Source: Candidatus Rokuibacteriota bacterium
Lineage (GTDB): Bacteria > Methylomirabilota > Methylomirabilia > Rokubacteriales > CSP1-6
DNA length: 43,999 nt
Direction of reading: 5' to 3'
Assembly: GCA_016866775.1 (NCBI GenBank)
Contig: VGLJ01000039.1
Span: 1 to 43,999, forward strand
Shown here: piece by piece, positions 33,697 through 42,273 of the stretch
Position numbering within the stretch: position 1 is the first letter of the stretch
How the letters are laid out: each line of letters begins with the position of its first letter
Translations under genes and position numbers: made by a program
Notes under the pieces: generated by a model
Database searches by the model: none
Told to the model about the DNA's origin: nothing
Seen by the model: the letters and a program-made list of their open reading frames with translations, nothing else

Positions 33697-35220
33697 GTGA
33701 GGACACTCGTGCTGGCCCTTGCGCTCGTCGTGGCCGCCGTCGGCACCGCGGCCGCCGCCCCCGAAGGCACGATGCACTGGGGCATTCACGTGACGCTCGC
33801 CTCGCGCTGGCTCGATCCCGCGGAGACCGAGGGGATCGCGACGCCGTTCATGGTGCTGTACGCCCTGCACGACGCGGTCGTGAAGCCGATGCCCTCCGGG
33901 CCCTACACGCCGAGCCTCGCGGAATCGTTCACGCCGGCGAAAGACGGGCTCTCGTACGACTTCGTCCTGCGCAAGGGCGCCAGGTTCCACAACGGCGAGC
34001 CGGTCACGCCGGCCGACGTGAAGTTCTCCTTCGACCGGTACAAGGGCTCCGGCGCGAAGGCGCTCAAGGAGAAGGTGCGCGACATCCAGCTCGTGGATGC
34101 GCAGCGCGTGCGCTTCCACCTGAAGGAGCCGTGGCCCGACTTCATGGCGTACTACGGCACCACCGCGACGGGCGCGGGCTGGATCGTGCCGAAGGCCTAC
34201 GTCGAGAAGGTGGGCGAAGACGGGTTCAGGAAGGCGCCGATCGGCGCGGGCCCGTACAAGTTCGTGAGCTTCAACCCGGGCATCGAGCTCGTGATGGAGG
34301 CGTTCGACGGCTACTGGCGCAAGGCGCCCAACGTGAAGCGGCTCGTCTTCCGCAGCCTGCCGGAAGAGACGACGCGGGCCGCCGCGCTCAAGAAGGGCGA
34401 GATCGACATCGCCTACCTCTTGAGTGGACCGGTCGCGGAGGAGGTCCAGCGTAGTCCCGGCTTCAAGCTCGTCGCGCGCGCGGTGGCGCCGTCGGTGTTC
34501 TGGCTCGACCTTCCCGACCAGTGGGATCCGAAGTCCCCGTGGCATGACCGGCGCGTGCGGCAGGCCGCGAGCTTCTCCCTCGATCGGCAGGCGCTCAACC
34601 AGGCCGAGACGCTCGGCTTCTCGTTCCCGAGCGGCTCCTTGATTCCGCGCGCGCTCGAGTTCTCGAAGTTCTTCGAGCCCGATCCGTACGACCCGGCGCG
34701 CGGGAAGAAGCTGATGGCGGAGGCCGGGTTTCCGAACGGCTTCGACGCGGGCGACCTCTACCCGTGGCCGCCGTATTACTCGATGGGCGAAGCGCTCGCC
34801 GGCTACCTCCAGGCCGTCGGCATCCGCACGAAGGTCCGCACGATGGAGCGCGCGGCGATGACGACCGCGTGGCGCGAGAAGAAGCTCAAGGGCGTGATCG
34901 TCGGCATCAGCGGCGCGGGCGCCAACGCGGCGGCGCGCCTCGAAGCGTACGTGAGCAAGGGCGGCAGCTACACGTCGGGCGTGATGCCCGACGTCGAGGA
35001 TCTGTTCCAGCGCCAGGCGCGCGAGATCGACACGAAGAAGCGCGAGGCGCTGCTGCACCAGATCCAGCAGATCATCCGCGACCGGATGACGCACATCCCG
35101 ATCTACGAGCTCGCGTTCATCTGGGGTGTCGGGCCGCGCGTGGAGGAGCCCGGCATCAACCTCGTCCGCAGCTTCCCGTACTCGGCACCCGTGGAGGACG
35201 TCAAGCTCAAGCGACCGTAG
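33697..35220 (+). CDS. Family-5 (oligopeptide/nickel-type) ABC extracellular solute-binding protein 1
   Basis: A 507-residue exported binding protein. GTG 33697 follows AGGAGGAG closely and starts the signal peptide RTLVLALALVVAAVGTAAAA. The family signature is seen as YDFVLRKGARFHNGEPVTPA, DVKFSFDRYKGSG, PIGAGPYKFVSFNPG and WDPKSPWHDRRVRQAASFSL. It binds a peptide-like or other organic ligand; the ligand cannot be deduced. First of three consecutive paralogues (33697, 35260, 36815) without permease or ATPase genes between them. Confidence 0.93.
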   Translation: MRTLVLALALVVAAVGTAAAAPEGTMHWGIHVTLASRWLDPAETEGIATPFMVLYALHDAVVKPMPSGPYTPSLAESFTPAKDGLSYDFVLRKGARFHNGEPVTPADVKFSFDRYKGSGAKALKEKVRDIQLVDAQRVRFHLKEPWPDFMAYYGTTATGAGWIVPKAYVEKVGEDGFRKAPIGAGPYKFVSFNPGIELVMEAFDGYWRKAPNVKRLVFRSLPEETTRAAALKKGEIDIAYLLSGPVAEEVQRSPGFKLVARAVAPSVFWLDLPDQWDPKSPWHDRRVRQAASFSLDRQALNQAETLGFSFPSGSLIPRALEFSKFFEPDPYDPARGKKLMAEAGFPNGFDAGDLYPWPPYYSMGEALAGYLQAVGIRTKVRTMERAAMTTAWREKKLKGVIVGISGAGANAAARLEAYVSKGGSYTSGVMPDVEDLFQRQAREIDTKKREALLHQIQQIIRDRMTHIPIYELAFIWGVGPRVEEPGINLVRSFPYSAPVEDVKLKRP

Positions 35221-35259
35221 CGATCACTGGACCGCAGCGATCCACTGGGAGGTGCAACG

Positions 35260-36786
35260 ATGACCGCTCGTGCGTTCGCATTCGTCCTCTCGCTCGTTCT
35301 CGTCGCGCTCGTCTCCGGGCCCGCGCTCGCCGCGCCCGAGGGACAGATGACCTGGGCCGTTCACGTGTCGATCGCACCCACGTGGTTCGACCCCGCGGAG
35401 ACGCCGGGGATCATCACGCCGTACATGTTCCTCTACGCGCTCCACGACGCCGTGCTGAAGCCGATGCCGGGCAATCCCAACACGCCGAGCCTGGCCGAGT
35501 CGTGGACGGAGTCGAAGGACGGGCTCACGTACGAGTTCGTCCTGCGCAAGGGGGCGAAGTTCCACAACGGCGACCCCGTCACCGCCGAGGACGTGAAGTT
35601 CTCGTTCGAGCGCTATCGCGGCGCCTCCGCCAAGCCGTTCAAGGAGCGGATCGCCGCCGTCGAGGCCCCCGACCCCGGCCGCGTCCGGTTCCGGCTCAAG
35701 GCGCCGTGGCCGGACTTCATCACGTTCTACACGAGCACCACGGGCGCGGGCTGGATCGTGCCGAAGAAGTACGTCGAGAAGGTCGGTGACGACGGCTTCA
35801 AGAAGGCGCCGATCGGCGCCGGGCCCTACAGGTTCGCGTCGTTCACGCCGGGCGTCGAGCTGGTCATGGAAGCCTTCGAGCAGTACTGGCGCAAGGTGCC
35901 CAGCGTGAAGCGCATCGTGTTCAAGGTCATCACGGACGACACCACGCGGCTGGCCGCGCTCAAGCGCGGCGAGGTCGACATCGCCTACTCGACCCGTGGC
36001 GAGCTCGGCCAGGAGGTCGAGCGCACGCAGGGGCTCAGGCTGGCGGCGATCGTCCTGCCCGCCAGCCAGTGGCTCGTCTTCACCGAGCAGTGGAACCCGA
36101 AGTCGCCGTGGTCGGATCGGCGCGTGCGGCTGGCGGCGAACCTCGCGTTCGATCGCAAGGCCATCAACAAGGCCGAGACGCTCGGCAAGTCGCGACTGAC
36201 CGGCAGCATGATTCCCCAGGAGTTCGAGTTCGCGTGGAAGGTCGAGCCGCACCCGTTCGATCCGGGGAAGGCGAAGCAGCTCCTCGCGGAGGCCGGATTC
36301 CCGAACGGCTTCGAGGGGGGCGAGTATTTTGCCGACAGCGCCTACGGCAGCGTGGCCGAGGCCGTCGCGAACTACTGGAAAGCGGTCGGCATCCGCGTGC
36401 AGCTCCGGCCGCTCGAGCGCGCGTCGTTCTTCGCCCAGTACCGCGACAAGAAGCTCAACGGCATCGTCCAGAGCGGCAGCGCCGCGTTCGGCAACGCCGC
36501 CACCCGCCTCGACTCGTTCGTGCACTCGAAGGGGATCTACGCCTACGGCGGCTACCCGGACATCGACGGGCTCTTCGCCGAGCAGGCGGGCGAGCTGGAC
36601 AAGAAGAAGCGCGAGGCGATCCTGGTGAAGATCCAGCAGCTCATCCACGACAAGGTCATGTACGCGCCGATCTGGGAGCTCGGGTGGCTGAACGGCGTCG
36701 GGCCGCGCGTCGCCGAGTCCGGGCTCGGCCTGATCCCGATGCACGCGTACTCGGCGCCCTATGAGGATCTCAAGCTGAAGAAGTGA
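35260..36786 (+). CDS. Family-5 ABC extracellular solute-binding protein 2
   Basis: A 508-residue paralogue of the preceding protein, 39 bases downstream. ATG 35260 has GGGAGGTG before it and a signal peptide TARAFAFVLSLVLVALVSGP. Shared blocks are TWFDPAETPGIITPYMFLYA, FHNGDPVTAEDVKFSFERYR, APIGAGPYRFASFTPG and NPKSPWSDRRVRLAANLAFD. Differences lie in the ligand-lining middle part, so the three paralogues probably bind related but distinct ligands. It has the full C-terminal domain ending SAPYEDLKLKK, which its neighbour at 36815 lacks. Confidence 0.93.
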   Translation: MTARAFAFVLSLVLVALVSGPALAAPEGQMTWAVHVSIAPTWFDPAETPGIITPYMFLYALHDAVLKPMPGNPNTPSLAESWTESKDGLTYEFVLRKGAKFHNGDPVTAEDVKFSFERYRGASAKPFKERIAAVEAPDPGRVRFRLKAPWPDFITFYTSTTGAGWIVPKKYVEKVGDDGFKKAPIGAGPYRFASFTPGVELVMEAFEQYWRKVPSVKRIVFKVITDDTTRLAALKRGEVDIAYSTRGELGQEVERTQGLRLAAIVLPASQWLVFTEQWNPKSPWSDRRVRLAANLAFDRKAINKAETLGKSRLTGSMIPQEFEFAWKVEPHPFDPGKAKQLLAEAGFPNGFEGGEYFADSAYGSVAEAVANYWKAVGIRVQLRPLERASFFAQYRDKKLNGIVQSGSAAFGNAATRLDSFVHSKGIYAYGGYPDIDGLFAEQAGELDKKKREAILVKIQQLIHDKVMYAPIWELGWLNGVGPRVAESGLGLIPMHAYSAPYEDLKLKK

Positions 36787-36814
36787 TCGACGTTCCCCAC
36801 GTGAGGTGAGAGCC

Positions 36815-38233
36815 ATGCGACGAATCCTTCGATCGCTTCGCGTTCTCTCGCTCATCCTGCTCGTGCTCGGCGCGCCTGCGGCCGCGTCCGCCGCGCCCGA
36901 GGGGCAGATGGTCTGGGCCGTCCACATCTCGCTCGCGCCCGTGTACTTCGAGCCCGCGGAGGCGCCGGGCATCATCACGCCCTTCATGCTCTATTACGCG
37001 CTCCACGACGCCCTCGTGAAGCCGATGCCGGGCAACGCGATGACGCCGAGCCTCGCGGAGTCGTGGGCCGCCGCGCCGGACGGGCTCAGCTACGAGTTCG
37101 TCCTCCGCAAGGGCGTGAAGTTCCACAACGGCGACCAGCTGACCGCCGACGACGTGAAATTCTCCTTCGAGCGTTATCGCGGGGTGGCGTCGAAGAGCTT
37201 CAAGGAGCGCGTGGCGGCGGTGGAGATCGTCGATCCGCACCGCGTTCGCTTCCGCCTCAAGCAGCCGTGGCCCGACTTCATGACGTTCTACGGGACGCCC
37301 GCCACCGGCGCGGGATGGATCGTGCCGAAGAAGTACGTCGAGAAGGTCGGCGACGACGGCTTCAAGAAGGCGCCGGTCGGGGCCGGGCCGTACCGGTTCG
37401 TGTCGTTCACGCCCGGCGTCGAGGTCGTGGTCGAGGCGTTCGAGGGCTACTGGCGGAAGACGCCGAGCGTGAAGCGCCTCGTGTTCAAGAGCGTGCCCGA
37501 GGAGTCGACGCGGCTGGCGATGCTCAAGCGCACGGAGGCCGACGTCGCGGACTCGATTCGCGGCGCGCTCGCCGAAGAGCTCAAGCGCACGGCGGGACTC
37601 ACGCTCAAGCCCACCTACATGCCGTGGACGCAGTGGATGCAGTTCACGCGCGAGCAGTGGGACGCGAAATCGCCCTGGGCCGATCGGCGCGTGCGCCTGG
37701 CCGCGAACCTGGCCATGGACCGCAAGGGCATCAACGACGCCGAGTTCCTCGGGCTCTCGCGGGTCACCGCGAGCATCATCCCGCACTCGTTCGACTTCTA
37801 CTGGTCCGCGCCGCAGTATCCTTACGACCCCGCCAAGGCGCGGCAGCTCCTCGCGGAGGCCGGCTACCCGAACGGGTTCGACGGCGGTGTGATCTCGTCG
37901 GACATGGTCTATTCCTCCCTCGCGGAGGCGATCGCGAATTACTTCGGCGCCGTCGGCATCCGGCTCAGGGTGACGCCGATGGAGCGCGCGGCCATCCTCA
38001 AGGCGAACCAGGAGAAGAAGCTCGTCGGCCTCAACGTCGGAGGAAGCGCCGCGTTCGGCAACGCCGCCACGCGCATCGAGGCCTACGTGGGGCCGGGCGG
38101 TCTCTACGTCTATGGAAACCATCCCGACATCGACGACCGCTACAACATCGTCAGCGAGGACGACCTGCGGATGGCCGCGCATCAGACGACGATGTACGTC
38201 GATGCCCTGCCGACAAAACGCATAGAGCCATAA
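36815..38233 (+). CDS. Family-5 ABC extracellular solute-binding protein 3, C-terminus replaced
   Basis: A 472-residue frame, third of the paralogue array. Start ATG 36815 has GAGGTGAGAG upstream; signal peptide RRILRSLRVLSLILLVLG. It follows its relatives (VYFEPAEAPGIITPFMLYYA, FHNGDQLTADDVKFSFERYR, DAKSPWADRRVRLAANLAMD) up to YVYGNHPDID near residue 440. After that the expected segment of about 65 residues, with K-K-R-E-A and the helix before the C-terminus, is absent; DRYNIVSEDDLRMAAH and a short tail take its place. The missing part forms a piece of lobe I, so the protein is probably unstable. Confidence 0.8.
   Translation: MRRILRSLRVLSLILLVLGAPAAASAAPEGQMVWAVHISLAPVYFEPAEAPGIITPFMLYYALHDALVKPMPGNAMTPSLAESWAAAPDGLSYEFVLRKGVKFHNGDQLTADDVKFSFERYRGVASKSFKERVAAVEIVDPHRVRFRLKQPWPDFMTFYGTPATGAGWIVPKKYVEKVGDDGFKKAPVGAGPYRFVSFTPGVEVVVEAFEGYWRKTPSVKRLVFKSVPEESTRLAMLKRTEADVADSIRGALAEELKRTAGLTLKPTYMPWTQWMQFTREQWDAKSPWADRRVRLAANLAMDRKGINDAEFLGLSRVTASIIPHSFDFYWSAPQYPYDPAKARQLLAEAGYPNGFDGGVISSDMVYSSLAEAIANYFGAVGIRLRVTPMERAAILKANQEKKLVGLNVGGSAAFGNAATRIEAYVGPGGLYVYGNHPDIDDRYNIVSEDDLRMAAHQTTMYVDALPTKRIEP
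38135..38233 (+). pseudogene. C-terminal fragment of a tyrosine integrase/recombinase fused in frame
   Basis: DRYNIVSEDDLRMAAHQTTM is the characteristic last helix of phage-type tyrosine integrases (usual pattern F-D-R-Y-N-I-V-x-x-x-D-L), and it begins just after the binding-protein homology stops. The active-site tyrosine and rest of the recombinase are absent. This is a scar of a mobile element or of a deletion between an integrase gene and the binding-protein gene. Confidence 0.65.
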
Positions 38234-38266
38234 GCGGCTTTCCCTCATCCGCGGAGGCGATAACGG

Positions 38267-38422
38267 CCTTCCGTTTGACCAGCCGACGACGGCGATTCGC
38301 TTCGAGTCGACGTAGGGCAGCTTTGAGAGATAGAGCAGCGCCCCGTACGCATCTTCGAGCTGATCGTAGGCCGCGAGGCGCTGAACGCCACGGGACGACC
38401 AGCTGTCGATGAGCGCGGCCAC
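38267..38422 (-). pseudogene. Fragment of a dienelactone-hydrolase-like protein
   Basis: On the minus strand the sequence reads ALIDSWSSRGVQRLAAYDQL, EDAYGALLYLSKLPYVDS and KRIAVVGWSNG, which is the central part of dienelactone-hydrolase-family proteins up to the nucleophile elbow (G-W-S-x-G-G). It breaks off at 38267-38270, right after Gly, and no N-terminal part is found upstream. The fragment lies back-to-back with the integrase scar, so both ends were probably made by the same rearrangement. Confidence 0.65.
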
Positions 38423-38448
38423 AAAGCTCTGACGCCTGCCTCCCGCCT

Positions 38449-39006
38449 CTAGAGGATCAGCTCGAAGGTCGTGCCGAACCGCGCCGTGTAGTCCACCTCC
38501 TGCGTGAGCACGAATCCGCCCCGCCCCGCGTAGGCCGCCTCGAGATCGTCGGCCGTCTCGTGGTCAGTGACGATCACCCAACGCGTGTCGGGCGGCGCCA
38601 CCGCGAATCGGTCGAGGCTGTGCCACGTGCCCGCGTGGAGCGCATACCCCACGCGGCCGTCGAGGAGAAATGCCCGCACCGCGTCGGGCCTGGGTACGGC
38701 CTCGCGATCGCGCGGATCGGTCGGCGCGGCCACCGCCACCACGGCGGGGGCGCCGCCCATGGGGACGAAGGACTGGGTCAGCTCGAGATGCCGCTCGAGC
38801 TTCCGGAACCTGAGTCCCTGGTACGGAGTTCGGAGGTAGGAGATCTTTGCCCGGCCGCCGCGCCAGTCGATGGACCAGCCCAGCGTCCCCTGCTCGCCGC
38901 GGAAGTCCGGCGCCGCCGCACGCTCGCCGATGATCACTCCGAACGGGCGAAAGGCCTCCTCGGTCAGCGGCTCAACGCCGATGCGGGTTACGGTCGCGTC
39001 GGGCAT
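38449..39006 (-). CDS. Ureidoglycolate lyase-like protein
   Basis: A 185-residue protein of the AllA/ureidoglycolate hydrolase cupin family. LTEEAFRPFGVIIGER at the start, LERHLELTQSFVPMGGAPAV in the middle and FLLDGRVGYALHAGTWHSLD near the end are all as in that family, including the histidine of GTWHS. AllA splits ureidoglycolate to glyoxylate and urea; homologues outside allantoin operons may act on other compounds, and there are no allantoin genes here. ATG 39006 has GGTGGAG upstream. It is alone on its strand apart from the fragment downstream. Confidence 0.85.
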   Translation of the reverse strand: MPDATVTRIGVEPLTEEAFRPFGVIIGERAAAPDFRGEQGTLGWSIDWRGGRAKISYLRTPYQGLRFRKLERHLELTQSFVPMGGAPAVVAVAAPTDPRDREAVPRPDAVRAFLLDGRVGYALHAGTWHSLDRFAVAPPDTRWVIVTDHETADDLEAAYAGRGGFVLTQEVDYTARFGTTFELIL

Positions 39007-39609
39007 CGCTCCACCTTCCTCAGGCGCTCCGGTAGGGATGGGTGGCCATCCAGTGCCGCGCGATGTCCACGCGCAATGACCATGCTCTCGAGCCAGCCTC
39101 CGGCTGGGCTACCGCTCTAGACCAGAATCTCCGATCTGGCCGAATTGCCGTCACCGACCGGGTAACTCCGTCCGCTCTCGATGTCAATGAAAGAACGAAG
39201 CGACCAGGAGCGCGTGGTGACCTCGAAACGAGGCCCCGAGGGTGGCGGAGGTGAGCGGGAGATTGTTCCGCTCGAAGACTCGCTCGCGTCACGGTGCGCG
39301 CCTGGTTGGAATGATAACCGGAACTTCTGATCCAGGAGTCTGTCTCCGATACGCCGGCCGCTTGACAGCCCACTGAGGTGGGCATAGAGTCCCGCCGGGT
39401 CTAGACGTCCACCGTCGCTCTGGAACGAAACCGTGTCCCGTGCCGCCTGGGGACAAGTCTTCGACACCTCCGGGCGGCCATGCGAATGGCCGGCGGGGGC
39501 GCTCGGTGGTCCCGAGCCGCCGTGCTCTAGTCGTGCGGACCGCCGAACCCCGCCCCGTGACGATGCCGAGAGTGCAGTCACCGTGCTCTGCGAAAGACGG
39601 AGGCAAGCG
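39007..39609. other. 603-base intergenic stretch with promoter and a possible gene remnant
   Basis: No full gene is supported. On the minus strand 39020-39085 reads SLRVDIARHWMATHPYRSA before a stop, which looks like a protein C-terminus but has no identifiable N-terminal part; its frame is not open with coding character beyond about 39100. The stretch also contains the promoter at 39362-39390. Base composition here is less GC-rich than in the genes. Confidence 0.5.
39362..39390 (+). promoter_or_regulatory. Sigma-70-type promoter with an inverted repeat in the spacer
   Basis: TTGACA (39362-39367, perfect -35) and TAGAGT (39385-39390, four of six to TATAAT) are exactly 17 bases apart. The spacer contains GCCCAC (39368-39373) and its inverted copy GTGGGC (39378-39383) around TGAG, suitable for a dimeric repressor that would cover the promoter. 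The start of the binding-protein/permease operon is 220 bases downstream, leaving a long 5' leader. Confidence 0.6.
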
Positions 39610-41238
39610 ATGGATACCCAGGACCCTGGCCAAGCATTCCGTGAGAAGCTGTCCACGATCCAGTTCAGCCGACGCGGCTTCATCCAGGTCGCCACCCGGG
39701 CCGCCGCGGTGGCGGCGGTGGGGCCGTTCGTACTCCCCGGGAAGACCCTGGCGCAGGCCCAGAAGCCCGTGGTGATCATCTACGGGGTGCCGTGGGACAC
39801 GCTGGACCCGCACAACCACATCGCGACCTGGATCGAGAGCATCACGGGCAACATGTTCGAGCAGCCGGTCGAGATGTCCTCGCCCATCGACCCCATCAAC
39901 GGCTGGAAGCCGCTCCTGGCGACCTCGTGGAAGCGGCTCAATCCGACGACGATGCAGTTCAAGCTCCGCGAGGGCGTGAAGTTCCACAACGGCGAGGAAC
40001 TGACCTCCGAGGCGGTGAAGTTCACCATCGACCGGATCCACGGCCGGGTGAACAAGGAGTTCAAGGGCGCGGTCCTGAGCTACTACCAGATCATCGACAA
40101 GGCGGATCCCGTGGACAAGTACACGGTGAACGTGATCACCACCCGGCCGGATCCGATCCTGCTGAACCGCATGAGCGGGTTCCACACGCGCATCGTCCCC
40201 CCGAAGTACTACGCGACCAACCCGCCCGCCCACGTGGCCACGAACCCGGTCGGGTCGGGTCCCTACCGGTTCGTCAGCTGGGTCAAGGACGGCGACCTCG
40301 TCATGGAGGCGAACGACCAGTACTGGGGCGGCGCGCCCGAGATCAAGAAAATCATCTTCCGGACCGCTCCGGAGCCGTCCGTCCGCGTCTCTGCCCTCCT
40401 CGCTGGGGACGCCGACCTGGTGCACGCCGTGCCCGTCGAGGAGATCGGCTTCATCAACAAGTCGGGCAAGTCGTACGTGAGCCACACCGCGTCGAACCGC
40501 GTCGCCCTCTGGCGCCTCGAACGGCACAAGCCGCCCATGAACAACCAGAAGGTCCGCCAGGCCATGAACTACGGGGCCAACATGGAGGGCCTGCTCAAGA
40601 CCGTGTACGGCGGCATGGGCAAACGAGTCTCCACGATGGTCGGCTCGTGGCACTTCGGCTACGACGACAAGATTCCCTTCTACCCGTACGATGCCAACAA
40701 GGCCCGGCAGCTCCTGAAGGAGTCCGGGGTGCCGCTGCCCATCCAGGTGAATGTCCACACGATCCAGGGCCGCTATCCCAAGGACAAGGACATGGCGGAG
40801 GGTATGGCCGCCGAGCTTTCCAAGCTCGGCAAGGAGTACGTCCAGACCAAGGTGGCCGTCTACGAGTGGGGCACCCACCTCAAGCGTCAGAATGCGTGCG
40901 AAAACGACGGGATCACCCACAACAGCTGGGGGAACTGGATGTTCGACGCTGACATGATCCTCTACCCCTGGATCCACACGCTCCCGCCCACGGACCCGGG
41001 GGCGGGCTGCCGGCCGGCGAAAGCGGAGTGGGACAAGCTCGTCGACGAGGCCCGGACGACGCTGGATGCGGAGAAGCGGAAGGCCGTGTACAGCCAGCTC
41101 CAGAAACAGCTCTGGGACGATCCCCCCTTCATCTTCGGCCATCACGTGGCGGACATCATGGGGGTGTCGAACCGCCTCGTCTGGAAGGTGCGCCAGGACG
41201 AGATGGTCTGGCTGAAGGAGGCCAAGTTCAAGAAGTAG
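39610..41238 (+). CDS. Family-5 ABC solute-binding protein with Tat signal
   Basis: A 542-residue binding protein. The N-terminus has a twin-arginine motif, FSRRGFIQVATRAAAVAAVG, residues 19-38, with a cleavage region near LAQAQ. The mature protein is clearly family 5 (YGVPWDTLDPHNHI, FKLREGVKFHNGEELTSEAV, NPVGSGPYRFVSWVKDGDL) but distant from the paralogues at 33697-38233. Start ATG 39610 with GGAGG 6-11 bases upstream. Two permease genes follow after 16 bases and 2 bases, so this is the binding protein of that transporter. Tat export suggests that it folds before secretion, perhaps with a cofactor or early ligand. Confidence 0.93.
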   Translation: MDTQDPGQAFREKLSTIQFSRRGFIQVATRAAAVAAVGPFVLPGKTLAQAQKPVVIIYGVPWDTLDPHNHIATWIESITGNMFEQPVEMSSPIDPINGWKPLLATSWKRLNPTTMQFKLREGVKFHNGEELTSEAVKFTIDRIHGRVNKEFKGAVLSYYQIIDKADPVDKYTVNVITTRPDPILLNRMSGFHTRIVPPKYYATNPPAHVATNPVGSGPYRFVSWVKDGDLVMEANDQYWGGAPEIKKIIFRTAPEPSVRVSALLAGDADLVHAVPVEEIGFINKSGKSYVSHTASNRVALWRLERHKPPMNNQKVRQAMNYGANMEGLLKTVYGGMGKRVSTMVGSWHFGYDDKIPFYPYDANKARQLLKESGVPLPIQVNVHTIQGRYPKDKDMAEGMAAELSKLGKEYVQTKVAVYEWGTHLKRQNACENDGITHNSWGNWMFDADMILYPWIHTLPPTDPGAGCRPAKAEWDKLVDEARTTLDAEKRKAVYSQLQKQLWDDPPFIFGHHVADIMGVSNRLVWKVRQDEMVWLKEAKFKK

Positions 41239-41254
41239 GGGCCGGGCATCCGCC

Positions 41255-42271
41255 ATGTGGCGGTACCTCTTGCGCCGGCTCGCCCAGTCGGTCGCGGTCG
41301 TCTTCGGCGTCCTGCTGCTGGTCTTCCTGATCATGCAGCTCACCGGGGATCCCGCGGCCCTCATGCTGCCGCCGGACTCCCCGGGCGCGGACATCGAGCG
41401 GGCGCGGATCATGTACGGTCTGGATCGGCCGCTCTACGTGCAGTTCGTCCGGTTCCTCGTGGGGGACATCGCCACCGGCGGTGGAGCCGGTCGCACCGTC
41501 CGAACCTTCGCCTCGGGCGGGGGCTGGCTCGAGGTTCCCATCAAGCCCCGCAAGGGGGTGATCCGCGGCGACTTCGGGGAGTCGTTACGGTACCGCGAAC
41601 AGCCCGCCCTGGCCGTGGTTATCGAGCGCTTCCCCCGAAGCCTGGAGTTGATGGTCGCCGCCTTCCTCTACGCGGTCGTCCTCTCGCTGGTGTTCGGACT
41701 GGTGTGCGCCCTGAGGCAGGGCAGCCTCCTCGACCAGGCCGTGCGAATCCTGGCCATCCTCGGGCAGTCCGTGCCGAGCTTCTGGCTCGGGCTCCTTCTC
41801 ATCATCGTGTTCAGCGTCTGGCTCGGGTGGCTGCCCGCGATGGGGTCGGGAACCTGGTGGCACCTCGTCATGCCGGCGGTCACCCTTGGTTCGCTCTCGC
41901 TTGCGCGGAACACCCGCCTCGTGCGCTCCGGGATGCTTGACGCTCTTGGTGAGGACTATGTTCGGACGGCGCGCGCGAAGGGGCTCACGGAGCGGCTGGT
42001 GGTCGCCAAGCATGCCCTCAAGAACATCGCGATCCCGCTCGTCACCCTGTGGGGGCTCGACATCGGCGCCCTGTTCGGTGGCGCGGTCATCACCGAGAGC
42101 ATCTTCGCCTGGCCGGGGACGGGGCGCCTCGTGATCGAGTCGGTCACCCGACGAGACTTCCCGGTCGTCCAGGCCGCGGTCTTCTTCATCGCCCTCGTGT
42201 TCGTGCTCGTCAACCTCGTGGTGGACCTCATCTACGGCTGGCTCGATCCTCGCGTCCGGCTAGGACGGTGA
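41255..42271 (+). CDS. DppB/OppB-type ABC transporter permease
   Basis: A 338-residue inner-membrane permease. MWRYLLRRLAQSVAVVFGVL with LIMQLTGDPAALMLPPDSPG is the family start. The EAA loop that contacts the ATPase reads EDYVRTARAKGLTERLVVAK. Compared with most DppB proteins there is an extra piece of about 35 residues (GGGAGRTVRTFASGGGWLEV) before GDFGESLRYREQP. It would form a heterodimer with the next protein to import peptides or related solutes. The ATPase genes are not inside the window. Confidence 0.95.
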   Translation: MWRYLLRRLAQSVAVVFGVLLLVFLIMQLTGDPAALMLPPDSPGADIERARIMYGLDRPLYVQFVRFLVGDIATGGGAGRTVRTFASGGGWLEVPIKPRKGVIRGDFGESLRYREQPALAVVIERFPRSLELMVAAFLYAVVLSLVFGLVCALRQGSLLDQAVRILAILGQSVPSFWLGLLLIIVFSVWLGWLPAMGSGTWWHLVMPAVTLGSLSLARNTRLVRSGMLDALGEDYVRTARAKGLTERLVVAKHALKNIAIPLVTLWGLDIGALFGGAVITESIFAWPGTGRLVIESVTRRDFPVVQAAVFFIALVFVLVNLVVDLIYGWLDPRVRLGR

Positions 42272-42273
42272 GA

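Noticed and set aside
32461-35094. 877-codon open frame on the minus strand
   Set aside because: It is an Arg/Ala/His-rich composition shadow opposite the binding-protein and SDR genes; GC-rich DNA produces many such frames.
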